Shown here piece by piece: positions 1-8,970 of a DNA stretch of 64,000 nt. The DNA lies in contig DKYT01000019.1 of assembly GCA_002492465.1 (NCBI GenBank), positions 58,817 through 122,816 of the forward strand. Reading direction: 5' to 3'. A model generated the notes under the pieces. It had not been told where the DNA came from. It ran no database searches and worked only from the letters and a program-made list of their open reading frames with translations. Made by a program: the position numbers and the translations under genes. How positions within the stretch are numbered: the first letter of the stretch is position 1; every line of letters begins with the position of its first letter. Source of the DNA: Lachnospiraceae bacterium UBA7093. GTDB taxonomy: Bacteria; Bacillota; Clostridia; Lachnospirales; Lachnospiraceae.

Positions 1-11
1 TGAAGGAATTT

Positions 12-1598
12 ATGAGAAAGATACTTGGTCTTTCTCTGGCGGCAGCGCTTGTCTTTTCCCTTGCGGGATGTGGCGCGAAGGAAGAAGCCGGAGGGAAGAT
101 CGTAAATGTAGGCGTAACAGATTCCCTGGGAGGATTGAATCCTTTTGTGATCGATCAGACGGAAATTAATAAATATGCAGTGGGATTGATGTTTTTGCCG
201 CTGATGGAATTGGACAGCGAGTTGAACTTTCAGGGAATGCTGGCGGATTCCGTTACTACGGAGGATAATATTCACTTTGTGGTGCATATTAATGACGAAG
301 CTGTATGGTCAGACGGAACGCCGGTTACGGCGGAGGATTTGGAATACACGGTTCGCCGCCTTGCAAGTCCTGTTGTGAATAATACAACGTTGATGCTCTA
401 TGCCTTTGAAGGCATAGGGGACGACGGATTTGTAGAAGAGGGAGCCGAGAGCGTTGCAGGCATCCGAATCCTTGACGATAAGACGGTGGAATTTACGTCC
501 AAATACCCTATGGCGCTTACCACCTTTGAAAACACCTATGCAAGATATCTTCACACTATGCCCAAGCATGTGATCGAGCAGTTCAGCGAGGAAGAGCTTT
601 TGACGGCGGATTGGTTCAACCATCCGGATGTAATCAACGGTCCTTTTCTTTTAACGGGATTTGACAATGATCACTATATTTCCTATGAGGCAAATGAGAG
701 CTATTGGAAAGGAGCGCCTAAAATTGATAAGCTGAACATCAGGATCGTGGATGCAAGCCAGATTTATGCAGGTCTTCAGTCGGGTGAGATCGATATAACC
801 CATCACACCATGACGGCGATTCCACAGGAGGATTTTGAGAGCATAGAAGCCCTTGAGAATGTGGAGACGGTATATGGCGCGCCTATTACCAATCAGTCGG
901 CGTTTATCCAGACGGCAAATATTCCCGATGCAAGAGTCCGCCAGGCGCTTGTGTATGCCATTGACAGACAGCAGCTGGTAGATCAGCTGTTAAAGGGACA
1001 CGGGGAGGTAGTGGACGGTTTTCTATCCTCGGCGAGCCCCTTCTTCAGCGAAGAAGTGACGCCGATTCCCTATGACCCTGAAAAGGCAAAAGCATTATTG
1101 GAGGAAGCGGGATGGGACGGTTCCCAGACCCTTCGGTTTTATGTGAATTCCGGCGACAGCACTTTTGTAAACGGAGCCCAGGTGCTGGTGGCACAGTGGG
1201 CGGCAGTGGGTATCAATGTGGAAGTTCAGACCGTTGACCTGGCAACCCTTATGACGGTTGCAGGATCTACAGATTATGATATTCTCGCAGTCCAGTATAC
1301 CTATGCGCCTGTGGATCCCTATCCGGATGTAGACTGGCTGCTGAGCGGCGAGGGAAGCTGGACCGGTTATCACAGCGATGAGATTAGTGAAGCCCTTGCG
1401 GGAACCCAGCAGACCAGCGATATTGAGAAGATCAAGGAGCTTTATGCTGTTGTAGATAAAAAGGTTCAGGAGGATGTTCCTATGTTCTCCGCTTACATTA
1501 TCAGCGCCCAGGGTGCAGTGAGCAAGCGTTTAAGCGGCGCAGCGCCCAGCGCATATGGATTCTTTAATAACGTACAGAATTGGGACGTGGCAGAATAA
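12..1598 (+). CDS. Peptide-type ABC transporter substrate-binding lipoprotein (SBP_bac_5 family)
   Basis: Extracellular solute-binding lipoprotein that captures peptides, or a similar ligand, for the importer encoded just downstream. The N-terminus has a lysine/arginine start, a hydrophobic stretch and a lipobox (LAGC, lipidated Cys20), followed by a mature domain of about 500 residues, the usual length for the OppA/DppA/NikA family. Features typical of the family include the early segment with VWSDGTPVTAEDLEYT and the later RVRQALVYAIDRQQLV region. A GAAGGA ribosome site precedes the ATG. It is the first gene of a five-gene transporter set, with only 16 bases before the ATPase gene. The promoter lies outside the window. 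Ligand specificity cannot be read from sequence; the M20 enzyme at the operon end suggests small or acylated peptides. Confidence 0.93.
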   Translation: MRKILGLSLAAALVFSLAGCGAKEEAGGKIVNVGVTDSLGGLNPFVIDQTEINKYAVGLMFLPLMELDSELNFQGMLADSVTTEDNIHFVVHINDEAVWSDGTPVTAEDLEYTVRRLASPVVNNTTLMLYAFEGIGDDGFVEEGAESVAGIRILDDKTVEFTSKYPMALTTFENTYARYLHTMPKHVIEQFSEEELLTADWFNHPDVINGPFLLTGFDNDHYISYEANESYWKGAPKIDKLNIRIVDASQIYAGLQSGEIDITHHTMTAIPQEDFESIEALENVETVYGAPITNQSAFIQTANIPDARVRQALVYAIDRQQLVDQLLKGHGEVVDGFLSSASPFFSEEVTPIPYDPEKAKALLEEAGWDGSQTLRFYVNSGDSTFVNGAQVLVAQWAAVGINVEVQTVDLATLMTVAGSTDYDILAVQYTYAPVDPYPDVDWLLSGEGSWTGYHSDEISEALAGTQQTSDIEKIKELYAVVDKKVQEDVPMFSAYIISAQGAVSKRLSGAAPSAYGFFNNVQNWDVAE

Positions 1599-1614
1599 AT
1601 GGTGAGGAGAAGCG

Positions 1615-2595
1615 ATGTCACATTTATTGGAAGTACAGGGGCTGACCACCGCCTTTAAAGGTGATTACGGAGAAAATATCAGCGTAGATCATATTCACTT
1701 TCACGTAGATGAAGGAGAAGTTGTCTGCATTGTGGGCGAATCCGGATGTGGAAAAAGTGTAACTTCATTATCGATTATGGGATTATTAGGAAGGGGCGGA
1801 GCCGTTACAGACGGCTCTGTCTTCTTTGCTGGTAAGAACCTTCTTTCCATGACTGAAAAAGAGCTGGATCAGATCAGAGGAGATCAAATGACCATGATAT
1901 TCCAGGATCCACTCACTTCCCTGAATCCTGTGTTTACAGTGGGAAGTCAAATTACGGAAAGTATCCGCGCCCATATGCATTTGTCAAAGGCAGATGCCGT
2001 AAAAAGAGCCGAACAGCTGTTGGGAAAGGTGGGAATGCCGGATCCCCATGGGATTATGAAAAAGTATCCCCATACCCTTTCCGGTGGAATGCGCCAGAGA
2101 GTGATGATTGCCATGGCGCTATCCTGTAACCCCAGGCTGCTGATTGCAGATGAACCGACCACGGCGCTGGATGTGACCATACAGGCGCAGATTATGGAAC
2201 TGCTTGGGGAACTGCAAAAGGAAACGGGAATGTCTATGATTCTGATTACCCATGACATCGGACTGGTTGCCAATATGGCGGATCGGGTTCTTGTGATGTA
2301 TGCAGGTCAGATTATTGAAGAGGCTCCGGTGAAAGAGCTGTTTCAAAACCCCAGACACCCTTACACCAGAGCGCTGCTTGACACGGTTCCCACCATACGG
2401 GATGATAAGGACAGACAATTGGTGTCTATCCCCGGTATTGTGCCGGAAAGCTATGACCGTATAGAAGGGTGCCGGTTTGCGGATCGGTGCCGGTACAGAA
2501 GAGCGGAGTGTGACAGGCGGCAGGAGGATTACCAGTTTGCGCCTCACCATACAGGGAAATGTATCGTCATGAAGGAAGGGGGAATACCTTTATGA
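1615..2595 (+). CDS. oppD: Peptide ABC transporter ATP-binding protein, OppD/DppD type
   Basis: Cytoplasmic ATPase subunit of the peptide importer. Visible motifs are Walker A (GESGCGKS, about residues 43-50), the ABC signature LSGGMRQR, Walker B (LLIADEPT) and the switch-histidine segment ITHDIG. The C-terminal extension with RFADRCRYRRAEC carries the cysteines of the oligopeptide-transporter C-terminal domain, which binds an iron-sulfur cluster in characterised DppD proteins. At 326 residues it has the normal family length. Its stop overlaps the start of the partner ATPase gene (ATGA), implying translational coupling. Confidence 0.95.
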   Translation: MSHLLEVQGLTTAFKGDYGENISVDHIHFHVDEGEVVCIVGESGCGKSVTSLSIMGLLGRGGAVTDGSVFFAGKNLLSMTEKELDQIRGDQMTMIFQDPLTSLNPVFTVGSQITESIRAHMHLSKADAVKRAEQLLGKVGMPDPHGIMKKYPHTLSGGMRQRVMIAMALSCNPRLLIADEPTTALDVTIQAQIMELLGELQKETGMSMILITHDIGLVANMADRVLVMYAGQIIEEAPVKELFQNPRHPYTRALLDTVPTIRDDKDRQLVSIPGIVPESYDRIEGCRFADRCRYRRAECDRRQEDYQFAPHHTGKCIVMKEGGIPL

Positions 2596-3608
2596 GTGAA
2601 AAAGAACAGATTCCTTTGATTCAGGTTGAGAATTTAAAAAAGTATTATCCCATAAAGGGAGGAATTTTAAACAATACCACCGGATATGTGAAGGCAGTGG
2701 ACGGCATGACTTTTTCTATTATGGAAGGGGAAACCCTTGGGCTTGTAGGGGAATCGGGCTGCGGCAAATCTACCATCGGAAAGCAGCTGGTAGGATTGGA
2801 GACGCCTACGGAGGGGAGGATCTATTATCAGGGAGAGGATCTTTTCGGACGAAAGGGGAAGGATCTTCAGAAGATCCGTACGCAGCTTCAGATGGTTTTT
2901 CAGGATCCCTATTCTTCTCTGAATCCAAGAAAGCATATATTTGAAATTCTTTCCCAGCCTATGCTGTATCACAAAGTATCCACCAAAGAAAGCGTAGAGA
3001 AAGATATTCTGAAAATTTTGGATATGGTGGGGCTGCCCAGAAACGTTCTGGGAAGATATCCCCATGAATTCTCCGGAGGACAGAGGCAGAGGATCGGTAT
3101 TGCCAAGGCGCTTTCCCTAAATCCAAGATTCATTGTCTGTGACGAACCGGTAAGCGCATTGGACGTTTCCATTCAGGCGCAGATCTTAAATCTCCTAAAG
3201 AGCTTACAGAAGGAGCTGAATCTTACCCTCCTGTTTGTGGGGCACGGACTGGGGGCGGTAAACTATGTAAGCGATAGAATTGCCGTTATGTATTTGGGGA
3301 AAATTGTAGAGATGGGGGAGGCAAAGGAGATCTTTCAACACCCCGTACATCCCTATACAAAAGCCCTTTTGGACGCTGTCCCGGTGCCGGATCCCGGTGA
3401 AAAGGAAAAATCCCACAGGATTTTACAGGGAGAAATCGGAGACAGTGCGAATCCACCTTCGGGCTGCCGCTTTCATCCCAGGTGCGCTTATGCCACAGAG
3501 ATCTGTGGACAGAAGGAGCCTAAAATGCAGGAGCTGAAAGCCGGTTCTTCACATGCTGTTGCATGTCCTATTGTGATGCTGAAACAGGAGGTACAGGAAA
3601 GTGAGTAA
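2592..3608 (+). CDS. oppF: Peptide ABC transporter ATP-binding protein, OppF/DppF type
   Basis: Second ATPase of the peptide importer. I chose the ATG at 2592 because it overlaps the upstream stop (ATGA) and follows AAGGAAGGGGGAATA; an upstream in-frame ATG at 2559 would lie inside oppD. Walker A (GESGCGKST), signature FSGGQRQR, Walker B (FIVCDEPVSALD) and the C-terminal cysteine segment (CRFHPRCAYATEIC) are present. One oddity: the switch region reads VGHGLG where the family usually has a SHDL-type sequence. The histidine is kept but the following aspartate is glycine. Since OppD has a standard switch, the heterodimer should still have at least one regular ATP site. The stop overlaps the permease start by 8 bases. 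Confidence 0.95.
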   Translation: MSEKEQIPLIQVENLKKYYPIKGGILNNTTGYVKAVDGMTFSIMEGETLGLVGESGCGKSTIGKQLVGLETPTEGRIYYQGEDLFGRKGKDLQKIRTQLQMVFQDPYSSLNPRKHIFEILSQPMLYHKVSTKESVEKDILKILDMVGLPRNVLGRYPHEFSGGQRQRIGIAKALSLNPRFIVCDEPVSALDVSIQAQILNLLKSLQKELNLTLLFVGHGLGAVNYVSDRIAVMYLGKIVEMGEAKEIFQHPVHPYTKALLDAVPVPDPGEKEKSHRILQGEIGDSANPPSGCRFHPRCAYATEICGQKEPKMQELKAGSSHAVACPIVMLKQEVQESE

Positions 3609-4548
3609 GTACATTATCAAGAGAATATTGATCGCCATTCCTGTGCTGATCGGTATTACCATAATTGATTATGCCATTATGTGTATGGCGGGAAGTCCTC
3701 TGGAAATGCTTCAGGGACCCAGGGTTTCGGAAGCGGCTGTAGAGGCGAAAAAAATAGCTTTGGGACTGGATAAACCCTTTTATATCCAGTATTTTGTATG
3801 GCTTGGGCAGCTTTTACAGGGGAATCTGGGCTATTCCATAAAATCCTACCAGTCGGTAAGCGAAATGATCGGAAGCCATATAGGTCCTACGCTGCTTCTG
3901 ATGGGCGCTTCGCTGATAGTCAGCCTTTTGATTGCGGTTCCGGCGGGCATTTACAGCGCCATTCATCAGTACGAAAAGGGAGACTATGCGGTCGTTACCC
4001 TTTCTTTTATGGGGAGCAGTATACCGGGATTTTTCCTGTCTTTGCTGCTGATTTATATTTTCACCGTAAAGCTCGGATGGCTGCCCTCCAGCGGAATGAC
4101 TACGCTGGGGACGGAAGGAGGATTTGGGGATGTGCTGCAACACATGATTATGCCGGTGATTGTCCTTGCCGCTTCCATGGCAGGCAGCAACATCCGTTAT
4201 ATCAGAAGCGCGGTACTGGAAATTTTACAGCAGGATTATCTGCGTACGGCGAGGGCAAAGGGAATCGGTCGCTTTAAGGTGATCAATAAGCACGCTCTGC
4301 GCAATGCGCTGGTACCGATTGTAACGGTAATCGGCATGGAGATACCGGTGCTGTTCGGAGGGGCGGTAATCATTGAACAGGTATTTTCCTGGCCGGGGCT
4401 TGGGCTGATGACTATGAGCGCCATTACCAGCAGGGATTATCCTGTGATTATGGGCGTATGTCTTTTATCTGCGGTGGTAGTGCTGATTGCAAATCTGGTA
4501 ACGGATATTTTGTATGCATTGGTTGACCCGACGATTCAGCTTGATTAG
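3601..4548 (+). CDS. dppB: Peptide ABC transporter permease, DppB/OppB type
   Basis: Integral membrane subunit with about six transmembrane segments: the N-terminal helix IAIPVLIGITIIDYAIM, then the BPD_transp_1 domain. The EAA-like loop that contacts the ATPases is at RTARAKGIGRFKVINKHALRNAL, typical of the DppB family. It starts with GTG at 3601, after AGGAGGTACAGGAAA, and overlaps the end of oppF. Length of 315 residues is normal. It should form a heterodimer with the DppC-type permease encoded next. Confidence 0.95.
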   Translation: MSKYIIKRILIAIPVLIGITIIDYAIMCMAGSPLEMLQGPRVSEAAVEAKKIALGLDKPFYIQYFVWLGQLLQGNLGYSIKSYQSVSEMIGSHIGPTLLLMGASLIVSLLIAVPAGIYSAIHQYEKGDYAVVTLSFMGSSIPGFFLSLLLIYIFTVKLGWLPSSGMTTLGTEGGFGDVLQHMIMPVIVLAASMAGSNIRYIRSAVLEILQQDYLRTARAKGIGRFKVINKHALRNALVPIVTVIGMEIPVLFGGAVIIEQVFSWPGLGLMTMSAITSRDYPVIMGVCLLSAVVVLIANLVTDILYALVDPTIQLD

Positions 4549-4557
4549 GAGGGCGCC

Positions 4558-5424
4558 ATGGAAAGAAAAGATATTACAAACGAAAGTTATTTTCAAACGG
4601 TTTTCAGACGCTTCAGGCATCACCGTCTTGCCATGGTCAGCCTGGTGGTGGTGGCGGTCTTAGGGGGAGCGGCGTTGCTTGCCCCGGTTCTTGCACCCTA
4701 TCAGCCGGATGAGATTGTAGGTACCTTCAGCGGAGCGCCCAGTAAAGAGTTTTGGCTGGGAACGGATCAGATTGGAAGAGATGTATTCAGCAGGCTTTTG
4801 TACGCAATGCGGATCTCTCTGCTGGTGGGAATTCTGGCAACCCTGATCTCCACGGCGGTGGGGGTAGTGCTGGGGCTGATTGCCGGGTATTTTGGGGGTG
4901 TGGCGGATATGCTGATTATGCGCTTTACGGATATGGTTATGTCCTTTCCCTACATCCTTTTGGTTCTGGTGGCGGCGGCTATCTTTAAGCCTGGACTTTG
5001 GAATATTATTTTGATTTTGGGATTTGTGGACTGGCCGGGAATCGCAAGGCTGGTAAGAGGAAATGTGCTGAACCTGCGGGAGACAAATTTTATTAAGGGA
5101 AATATTGTGGCGGGTATGCCCCTCAGGCATATTCTGTTTTCGGAAATTCTTCCCAATACGGTGGCGCCTATTCTGGTATACGCTACTTCCGTGCTTGCAC
5201 TCTCCATGCTGGATGAGGCGGCGCTGAGCTTTTTGGGATTGGGAGTGCAGCCGCCTACCGCAAGCCTTGGCAATATGTTGAACGGCGCGCAGTCCCTTAC
5301 GGTTCTTACCAGGCAGCCATGGCTTTGGATTCCTGCAGGGGTGCTGATCGTGGTACTGGTAATGGCGATCAATTTTATCGGGGATGCCCTGCGGGATGCA
5401 GTGGATCCCAACAGCAGGAGATAA
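4558..5424 (+). CDS. dppC: Peptide ABC transporter permease, DppC/OppC type
   Basis: Second permease subunit. The N-terminal cytoplasmic segment plus first helix (HHRLAMVSLVVVAVLGGAAL) is the OppC N-terminal module. The core follows with LGTDQIGRDVFSRLLYAMRI, a well-conserved stretch of this family, and the EAA-like loop near residues 185-205 (KGNIVAGMPLRHILFSEILPN). At 288 residues the size is normal. The ATG follows TAGGAGGGCGCC and lies 9 bases after the partner stop. The next gene starts 3 bases after this stop, so the deacylase is part of the same transcript. Confidence 0.95.
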   Translation: MERKDITNESYFQTVFRRFRHHRLAMVSLVVVAVLGGAALLAPVLAPYQPDEIVGTFSGAPSKEFWLGTDQIGRDVFSRLLYAMRISLLVGILATLISTAVGVVLGLIAGYFGGVADMLIMRFTDMVMSFPYILLVLVAAAIFKPGLWNIILILGFVDWPGIARLVRGNVLNLRETNFIKGNIVAGMPLRHILFSEILPNTVAPILVYATSVLALSMLDEAALSFLGLGVQPPTASLGNMLNGAQSLTVLTRQPWLWIPAGVLIVVLVMAINFIGDALRDAVDPNSRR

Positions 5425-5427
5425 ATT

Positions 5428-6540
5428 ATGGAGCTGGAAGAGAGATTAATCCAATATTTTGAATGGTTTCATCATAATCCGGAGTTATCCTATGAGGAGT
5501 ATGAGACGACTGCTAAAATCAGAGAGATTCTGGAGAAAGAGGGATTGGTAATTCTGGATTGTCCTTTAGAGACAGGACTTGTAGCAGTTGTACAGGGGGA
5601 GAAGCCGGGAGCCGTTCAGGCATTGCGGTGCGATATAGACGGTCTGCCCATAACAGAGGAAACGGAGCTTCCTTATGCTTCTGCGCATAAGGGGAAAATG
5701 CATGCCTGCGGACATGATTTTCATATTGTGGCGGGGATTGGCTGTGGAATTCTCCTGAACCAAAGGAAAAGCCGGCTTGCCGGAAAGGTGAAGATTATTT
5801 TTCAGCCGGCGGAGGAGTCCTCTCTTGGCGCTCTCAAAATTCTGGAAACAGGGGTAATGGAAGATGTGGACAAAATATGGGGCATCCATGGGGACCCTAC
5901 CAATGAAACGGGCGTTCTGGGCATTCGTGAAGGGTATGTAACGGCGGCGGTGGATCGGTTTGTGATTCGGATAAAGGGCATGGGATGTCATGGAGCCCAC
6001 CCTGATGATGGAACTGATCCTATCCCGGCAGCGGCAGCTACCGTACTTGCCTTGCAAACCATTGTGAGCAGAAATATCAATGCCTTTCATCCGGCACTGG
6101 TGAGCGTTACCAGGCTGGAGGCTGGGAATACCTGGAATGTAATCCCGGAGACGGCTGTTCTGGAGGGAACGGTCCGTACCATGGACAGGGAAGACAGGGC
6201 TTTGTTTGAAAAAAGAATGAGGGAAATTGCCGAAAATACGGCAGGCGCCTATGGGGCGGAGGCGGAACTGGAATGGATTCCGGGACCTGCCGCCACTTAC
6301 AATGACGGGGCGATGACGGAAAAAAGCATTGAAATAGCCAGGAGACGCGGGTTGCAGGTAGTGCCGGAGGAAAGCTCCATGGGCGGGGATGATTTTTCCT
6401 TTTATGAGGAAAAAATACCCGGGTGTTATATCAAAGTGGGAACCGGAAAAGGAGCGGCGATTCATCAGCCGGAATTTCAGGTAGATGAAAAAGTAATTTT
6501 TCCTACGGCGGCGTATTTGGCGGATCTTTTGATACAATAA
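5428..6540 (+). CDS. M20 family metallopeptidase / amidohydrolase (hippurate- or N-acyl-amino-acid-hydrolase type)
   Basis: Predicted cytoplasmic zinc hydrolase that would cleave amide bonds of N-acylated amino acids or small peptides brought in by the transporter in the same operon. The metal-binding HACGHDFH segment (about residues 90-97), the QPAEESS segment with the catalytic glutamate, and the dimerisation-domain stretch GCHGAHPDDGTDPI are all present. A late MGGDDFSFY motif is typical of this branch. Length (370 residues) fits the HipO/AbgB-like family. It lacks a signal peptide. A clear hairpin terminator follows about 30 bases after the stop. The exact substrate is unknown. Confidence 0.9.
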   Translation: MELEERLIQYFEWFHHNPELSYEEYETTAKIREILEKEGLVILDCPLETGLVAVVQGEKPGAVQALRCDIDGLPITEETELPYASAHKGKMHACGHDFHIVAGIGCGILLNQRKSRLAGKVKIIFQPAEESSLGALKILETGVMEDVDKIWGIHGDPTNETGVLGIREGYVTAAVDRFVIRIKGMGCHGAHPDDGTDPIPAAAATVLALQTIVSRNINAFHPALVSVTRLEAGNTWNVIPETAVLEGTVRTMDREDRALFEKRMREIAENTAGAYGAEAELEWIPGPAATYNDGAMTEKSIEIARRRGLQVVPEESSMGGDDFSFYEEKIPGCYIKVGTGKGAAIHQPEFQVDEKVIFPTAAYLADLLIQ

Positions 6541-6571
6541 AGGTGAAAACTGAATAGATGTAATAATCGTT

Positions 6572-6599
6572 AGGCTGTCCGGCTTCTGCTGGGCAGCCT
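6572..6599 (+). terminator. Rho-independent terminator after the peptide transporter operon
   Basis: AGGCTGTCC pairs with GGGCAGCCT across a 10-base loop (one G-U pair), followed by TTTATTA. It lies 31 bases after the M20 gene stop and before the promoter of the next operon. Confidence 0.85.
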
Positions 6600-6711
6600 T
6601 TATTACAATAAGCTGAATCGCAGGGCGCGGCGGCTTATTGCTGCCTTGCGTACAAAATGTACAAAATTAAAAGTAAAAAAGGAGCTATAATGTACAAAAA
6701 AATAAAACCAA

Positions 6712-6740
6712 TTGACGAATAAAGTAAAAACGTGTATGAT
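6712..6740 (+). promoter_or_regulatory. Housekeeping-type promoter for the ribokinase / BMP transporter operon
   Basis: TTGACG at 6712-6717 and TATGAT at 6735-6740 are separated by 17 bases, a good sigma-A-type match, 67 bases before the kinase start. Just upstream (about 6649-6700) three copies of a TGTACAAAA-like word occur, two of them adjacent. They could be operator sites, for example for the LacI-type protein encoded at 16123; this is inference. Confidence 0.7.
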
Positions 6741-6807
6741 TAATGCATAAGAAAACTGTTTAGGAAAAACATTTCTTTATAAGTGAAAGGAGGGGAGACA
6801 AAAAAGA

Positions 6808-7749
6808 GTGAAGAAAATATTGGTGATCGGAAGCCTGAATATGGATATGGTGATCGAAATGAAAAGAATGCCAATTACAGGCGAAACGGTCCTGGGAACA
6901 CAAGTGTCTTATGTGCCTGGCGGTAAGGGGGCAAATCAGGCATATACGGCGGCAAAACTTGGCGGAAAGGTCAAGATGCTGGGCTGCATAGGAAATGACG
7001 ATTTCGGGGAAATGCAAAGAAACAATTTGACAGAGTGCGGAGTAGATACCGGCGATTTGAAAAGATTAAAGTCGCAGGGAACCGGAATGGCAAGCATTTA
7101 TGTGGACGAATACGGGGATAATACGATCGTAGTAGTACCGGGCGCTAATATGGAATGTAATGTGAGTTATCTGAAAGAATATGATCATGTGCTGCAGGAA
7201 TGTGATTATGTGATTTTGCAGATGGAAATTGCAAGGGACGCAATCTATTACGCTATTAAAAGAGCGAAGGAGCTGGGGAAAACTGTTATTCTAAATCCGG
7301 CTCCGGTACCGGACGCTCTTCCTGACGAGATCTTTTCCAGATTGGATTACATTACGCCTAATGAAACAGAGCTGATGAAGCTTTGCGGGAAGGAAGGAGA
7401 CTCCGTCAGAGATTACACAGAAGGGGCGAGAGAGCTGCTGGAGCGGGGGGCGAAAAACGTTTTGGTAACAATGGGTAAAAAAGGAGCGCTTTTCGTAAAC
7501 CGCGAAAGGGAGGAAGTGTTTCCTGCAAGGAAAGTATTAGCCGTGGACACCACGGCAGCGGGGGATTGCTTTAACGGGGCTTTTGCAGTGGCTCTTGCAG
7601 AAGGAAGAGCGCTTGGCGAGGCGGTGACATTTGCCAATGCGGCATCATCCATAGCGGTTACCAGAAACGGCGCCCAGACCTCGATCCCTTCCAGAGAGGA
7701 GGCGGAGGAGGCTCTCAGGGAAATGTCTGTACATGTAAGGACGAAATGA
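6808..7749 (+). CDS. Ribokinase-like PfkB-family carbohydrate kinase
   Basis: Predicted cytoplasmic ATP-dependent sugar kinase. The N-terminal IGSLNMDMV and the GGKGANQAY substrate loop match ribokinases closely, as do ILNPAP, the TPNETEL metal-binding segment (NxxE) and the catalytic anion-hole segment DTTAAGDCFNGAF near residues 248-260, with the catalytic Asp. Length 313 is standard. The start is GTG at 6808, preceded by AAAGGAGGGG. It is the first gene of an operon with a nucleoside-type importer and two ADP-ribosylglycohydrolase-family genes. It may therefore phosphorylate ribose, or a related pentose, released from imported nucleosides or ADP-ribosyl compounds. Confidence 0.88.
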   Translation: MKKILVIGSLNMDMVIEMKRMPITGETVLGTQVSYVPGGKGANQAYTAAKLGGKVKMLGCIGNDDFGEMQRNNLTECGVDTGDLKRLKSQGTGMASIYVDEYGDNTIVVVPGANMECNVSYLKEYDHVLQECDYVILQMEIARDAIYYAIKRAKELGKTVILNPAPVPDALPDEIFSRLDYITPNETELMKLCGKEGDSVRDYTEGARELLERGAKNVLVTMGKKGALFVNREREEVFPARKVLAVDTTAAGDCFNGAFAVALAEGRALGEAVTFANAASSIAVTRNGAQTSIPSREEAEEALREMSVHVRTK

Positions 7750-7792
7750 TGGGGAAAGAAGTAAAGTCAAAGAGAAGAAAGAGAGGTATTTT

Positions 7793-8896
7793 ATGAAAAA
7801 GATGAATAAGATCGTGGCATTGATTATGCTGGTGGCGCTGACTCTTGGAGCGGCAGGCTGTGGAGCGAAGCAGGAGGAAAAAAAGGACGGGCTGAAGGTG
7901 GTACTTTTGATCACAAGTAACCTTGGAGATAAAGGCTTTTACGACAGCGCAAACGACGGCATGAAATTGATTGAAAAAGAATTGGGCGCGGAAGTAAAAA
8001 CCATCGAGATGGGGCAGGATCCTTCCAAATACGAACCATATTTCAGGGATGTTGCAGAACAGGACTGGGATTATATCATTGTAGGTTCCTCTCCGGCTGT
8101 GGAAATTGCAGAGACATTGATACCGGAATATCCGGATAAGAAGTTTATCATGTTTGATACGGAGGTGGATTGGAGCAAGGGCGATTTCAGTAATCTTTAT
8201 TGTGTGCAGTATAAACAGAATGAAGGAAGCTTCCTTGCAGGCGCAGTGGCAGCGATCATGACCACCGAAGGAAAAAATGCGAATCCGGAAAAGGTTATAG
8301 GATGCATCGGCGGAGGAGATCTTCCTATCATTAATGACTTTATGATCGGTTATATTCGAGGCGCCCAGTACGTAGAGCCTGATATTAAAGTTGCGGTTGC
8401 CTATGCAGGAACCTTCGTGGATTCTACCAAGGGTAAGGAGCTTGCCCTTTCTCAAATGAATCAGCAGAATGTGGATATTTGTTTCCAGATTGCTTCCCAG
8501 ACCGGAATCGGCGTCTTAGATGCGGCAAAGGAAAAGGGACTGTATGCCATCGGCGTAGACGGAGATCAGGCGGCGGCATTCAAGGATTCTGACCCGGGCA
8601 TGGCGGAGGTTATCGTAACTTCTATGATGAAACGAGTAGACCAGTCTTTACTCAGGGCGGTTAAGATGGCAGAAGAGGGAAGTCTTACCTGGGGAAAAAC
8701 CGAGGTAATCGGACTGAAGGAGTTAGGCGTTGGCATTATTTACGGAGAAAACTTCGAGAGAGAATTGTCTGAAGAAAAACAGAACATGATAAAGGACATA
8801 GAACAGCAGATTATTGACGGAAAAATCCAGGTGGATTCGGCGCTTGGCATGGACACGGCAGAGTTTGAAGTAATTCGTAATGAAGTTGCACCGTAA
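7793..8896 (+). CDS. BMP-family ABC transporter substrate-binding lipoprotein (nucleoside type)
   Basis: Extracellular binding lipoprotein of the Bmp/PnrA/Med family, many of which bind purine nucleosides. The signal peptide ends in a lipobox with lipidated Cys23 (GAAGC). The mature part has family signatures: DKGFYDSANDG near residues 45-55, a VGSSPAVEIA region, and QNEGSFLAGAVAA around residues 142-155. Length of 367 fits. AGAGAGG precedes the ATG. The importer ATPase and two permeases follow. Ligand identity (nucleoside, ADP-ribose-like compound or sugar) is not determined by sequence. Confidence 0.9.
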   Translation: MKKMNKIVALIMLVALTLGAAGCGAKQEEKKDGLKVVLLITSNLGDKGFYDSANDGMKLIEKELGAEVKTIEMGQDPSKYEPYFRDVAEQDWDYIIVGSSPAVEIAETLIPEYPDKKFIMFDTEVDWSKGDFSNLYCVQYKQNEGSFLAGAVAAIMTTEGKNANPEKVIGCIGGGDLPIINDFMIGYIRGAQYVEPDIKVAVAYAGTFVDSTKGKELALSQMNQQNVDICFQIASQTGIGVLDAAKEKGLYAIGVDGDQAAAFKDSDPGMAEVIVTSMMKRVDQSLLRAVKMAEEGSLTWGKTEVIGLKELGVGIIYGENFERELSEEKQNMIKDIEQQIIDGKIQVDSALGMDTAEFEVIRNEVAP

Positions 8897-8970
8897 TGTA
8901 TAGCAGGTATATGGGGCTGTCGGATATTGACAGCCCCATGTTAAACAGAAGAAGTGATAAGGAGATTGCT

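Noticed and set aside
3798..4277. Second plus-strand open frame inside the DppB-type gene, and many antisense frames in the transporter operons
   Set aside because: They lie wholly inside well-supported genes, with no ribosome sites and no family resemblance.
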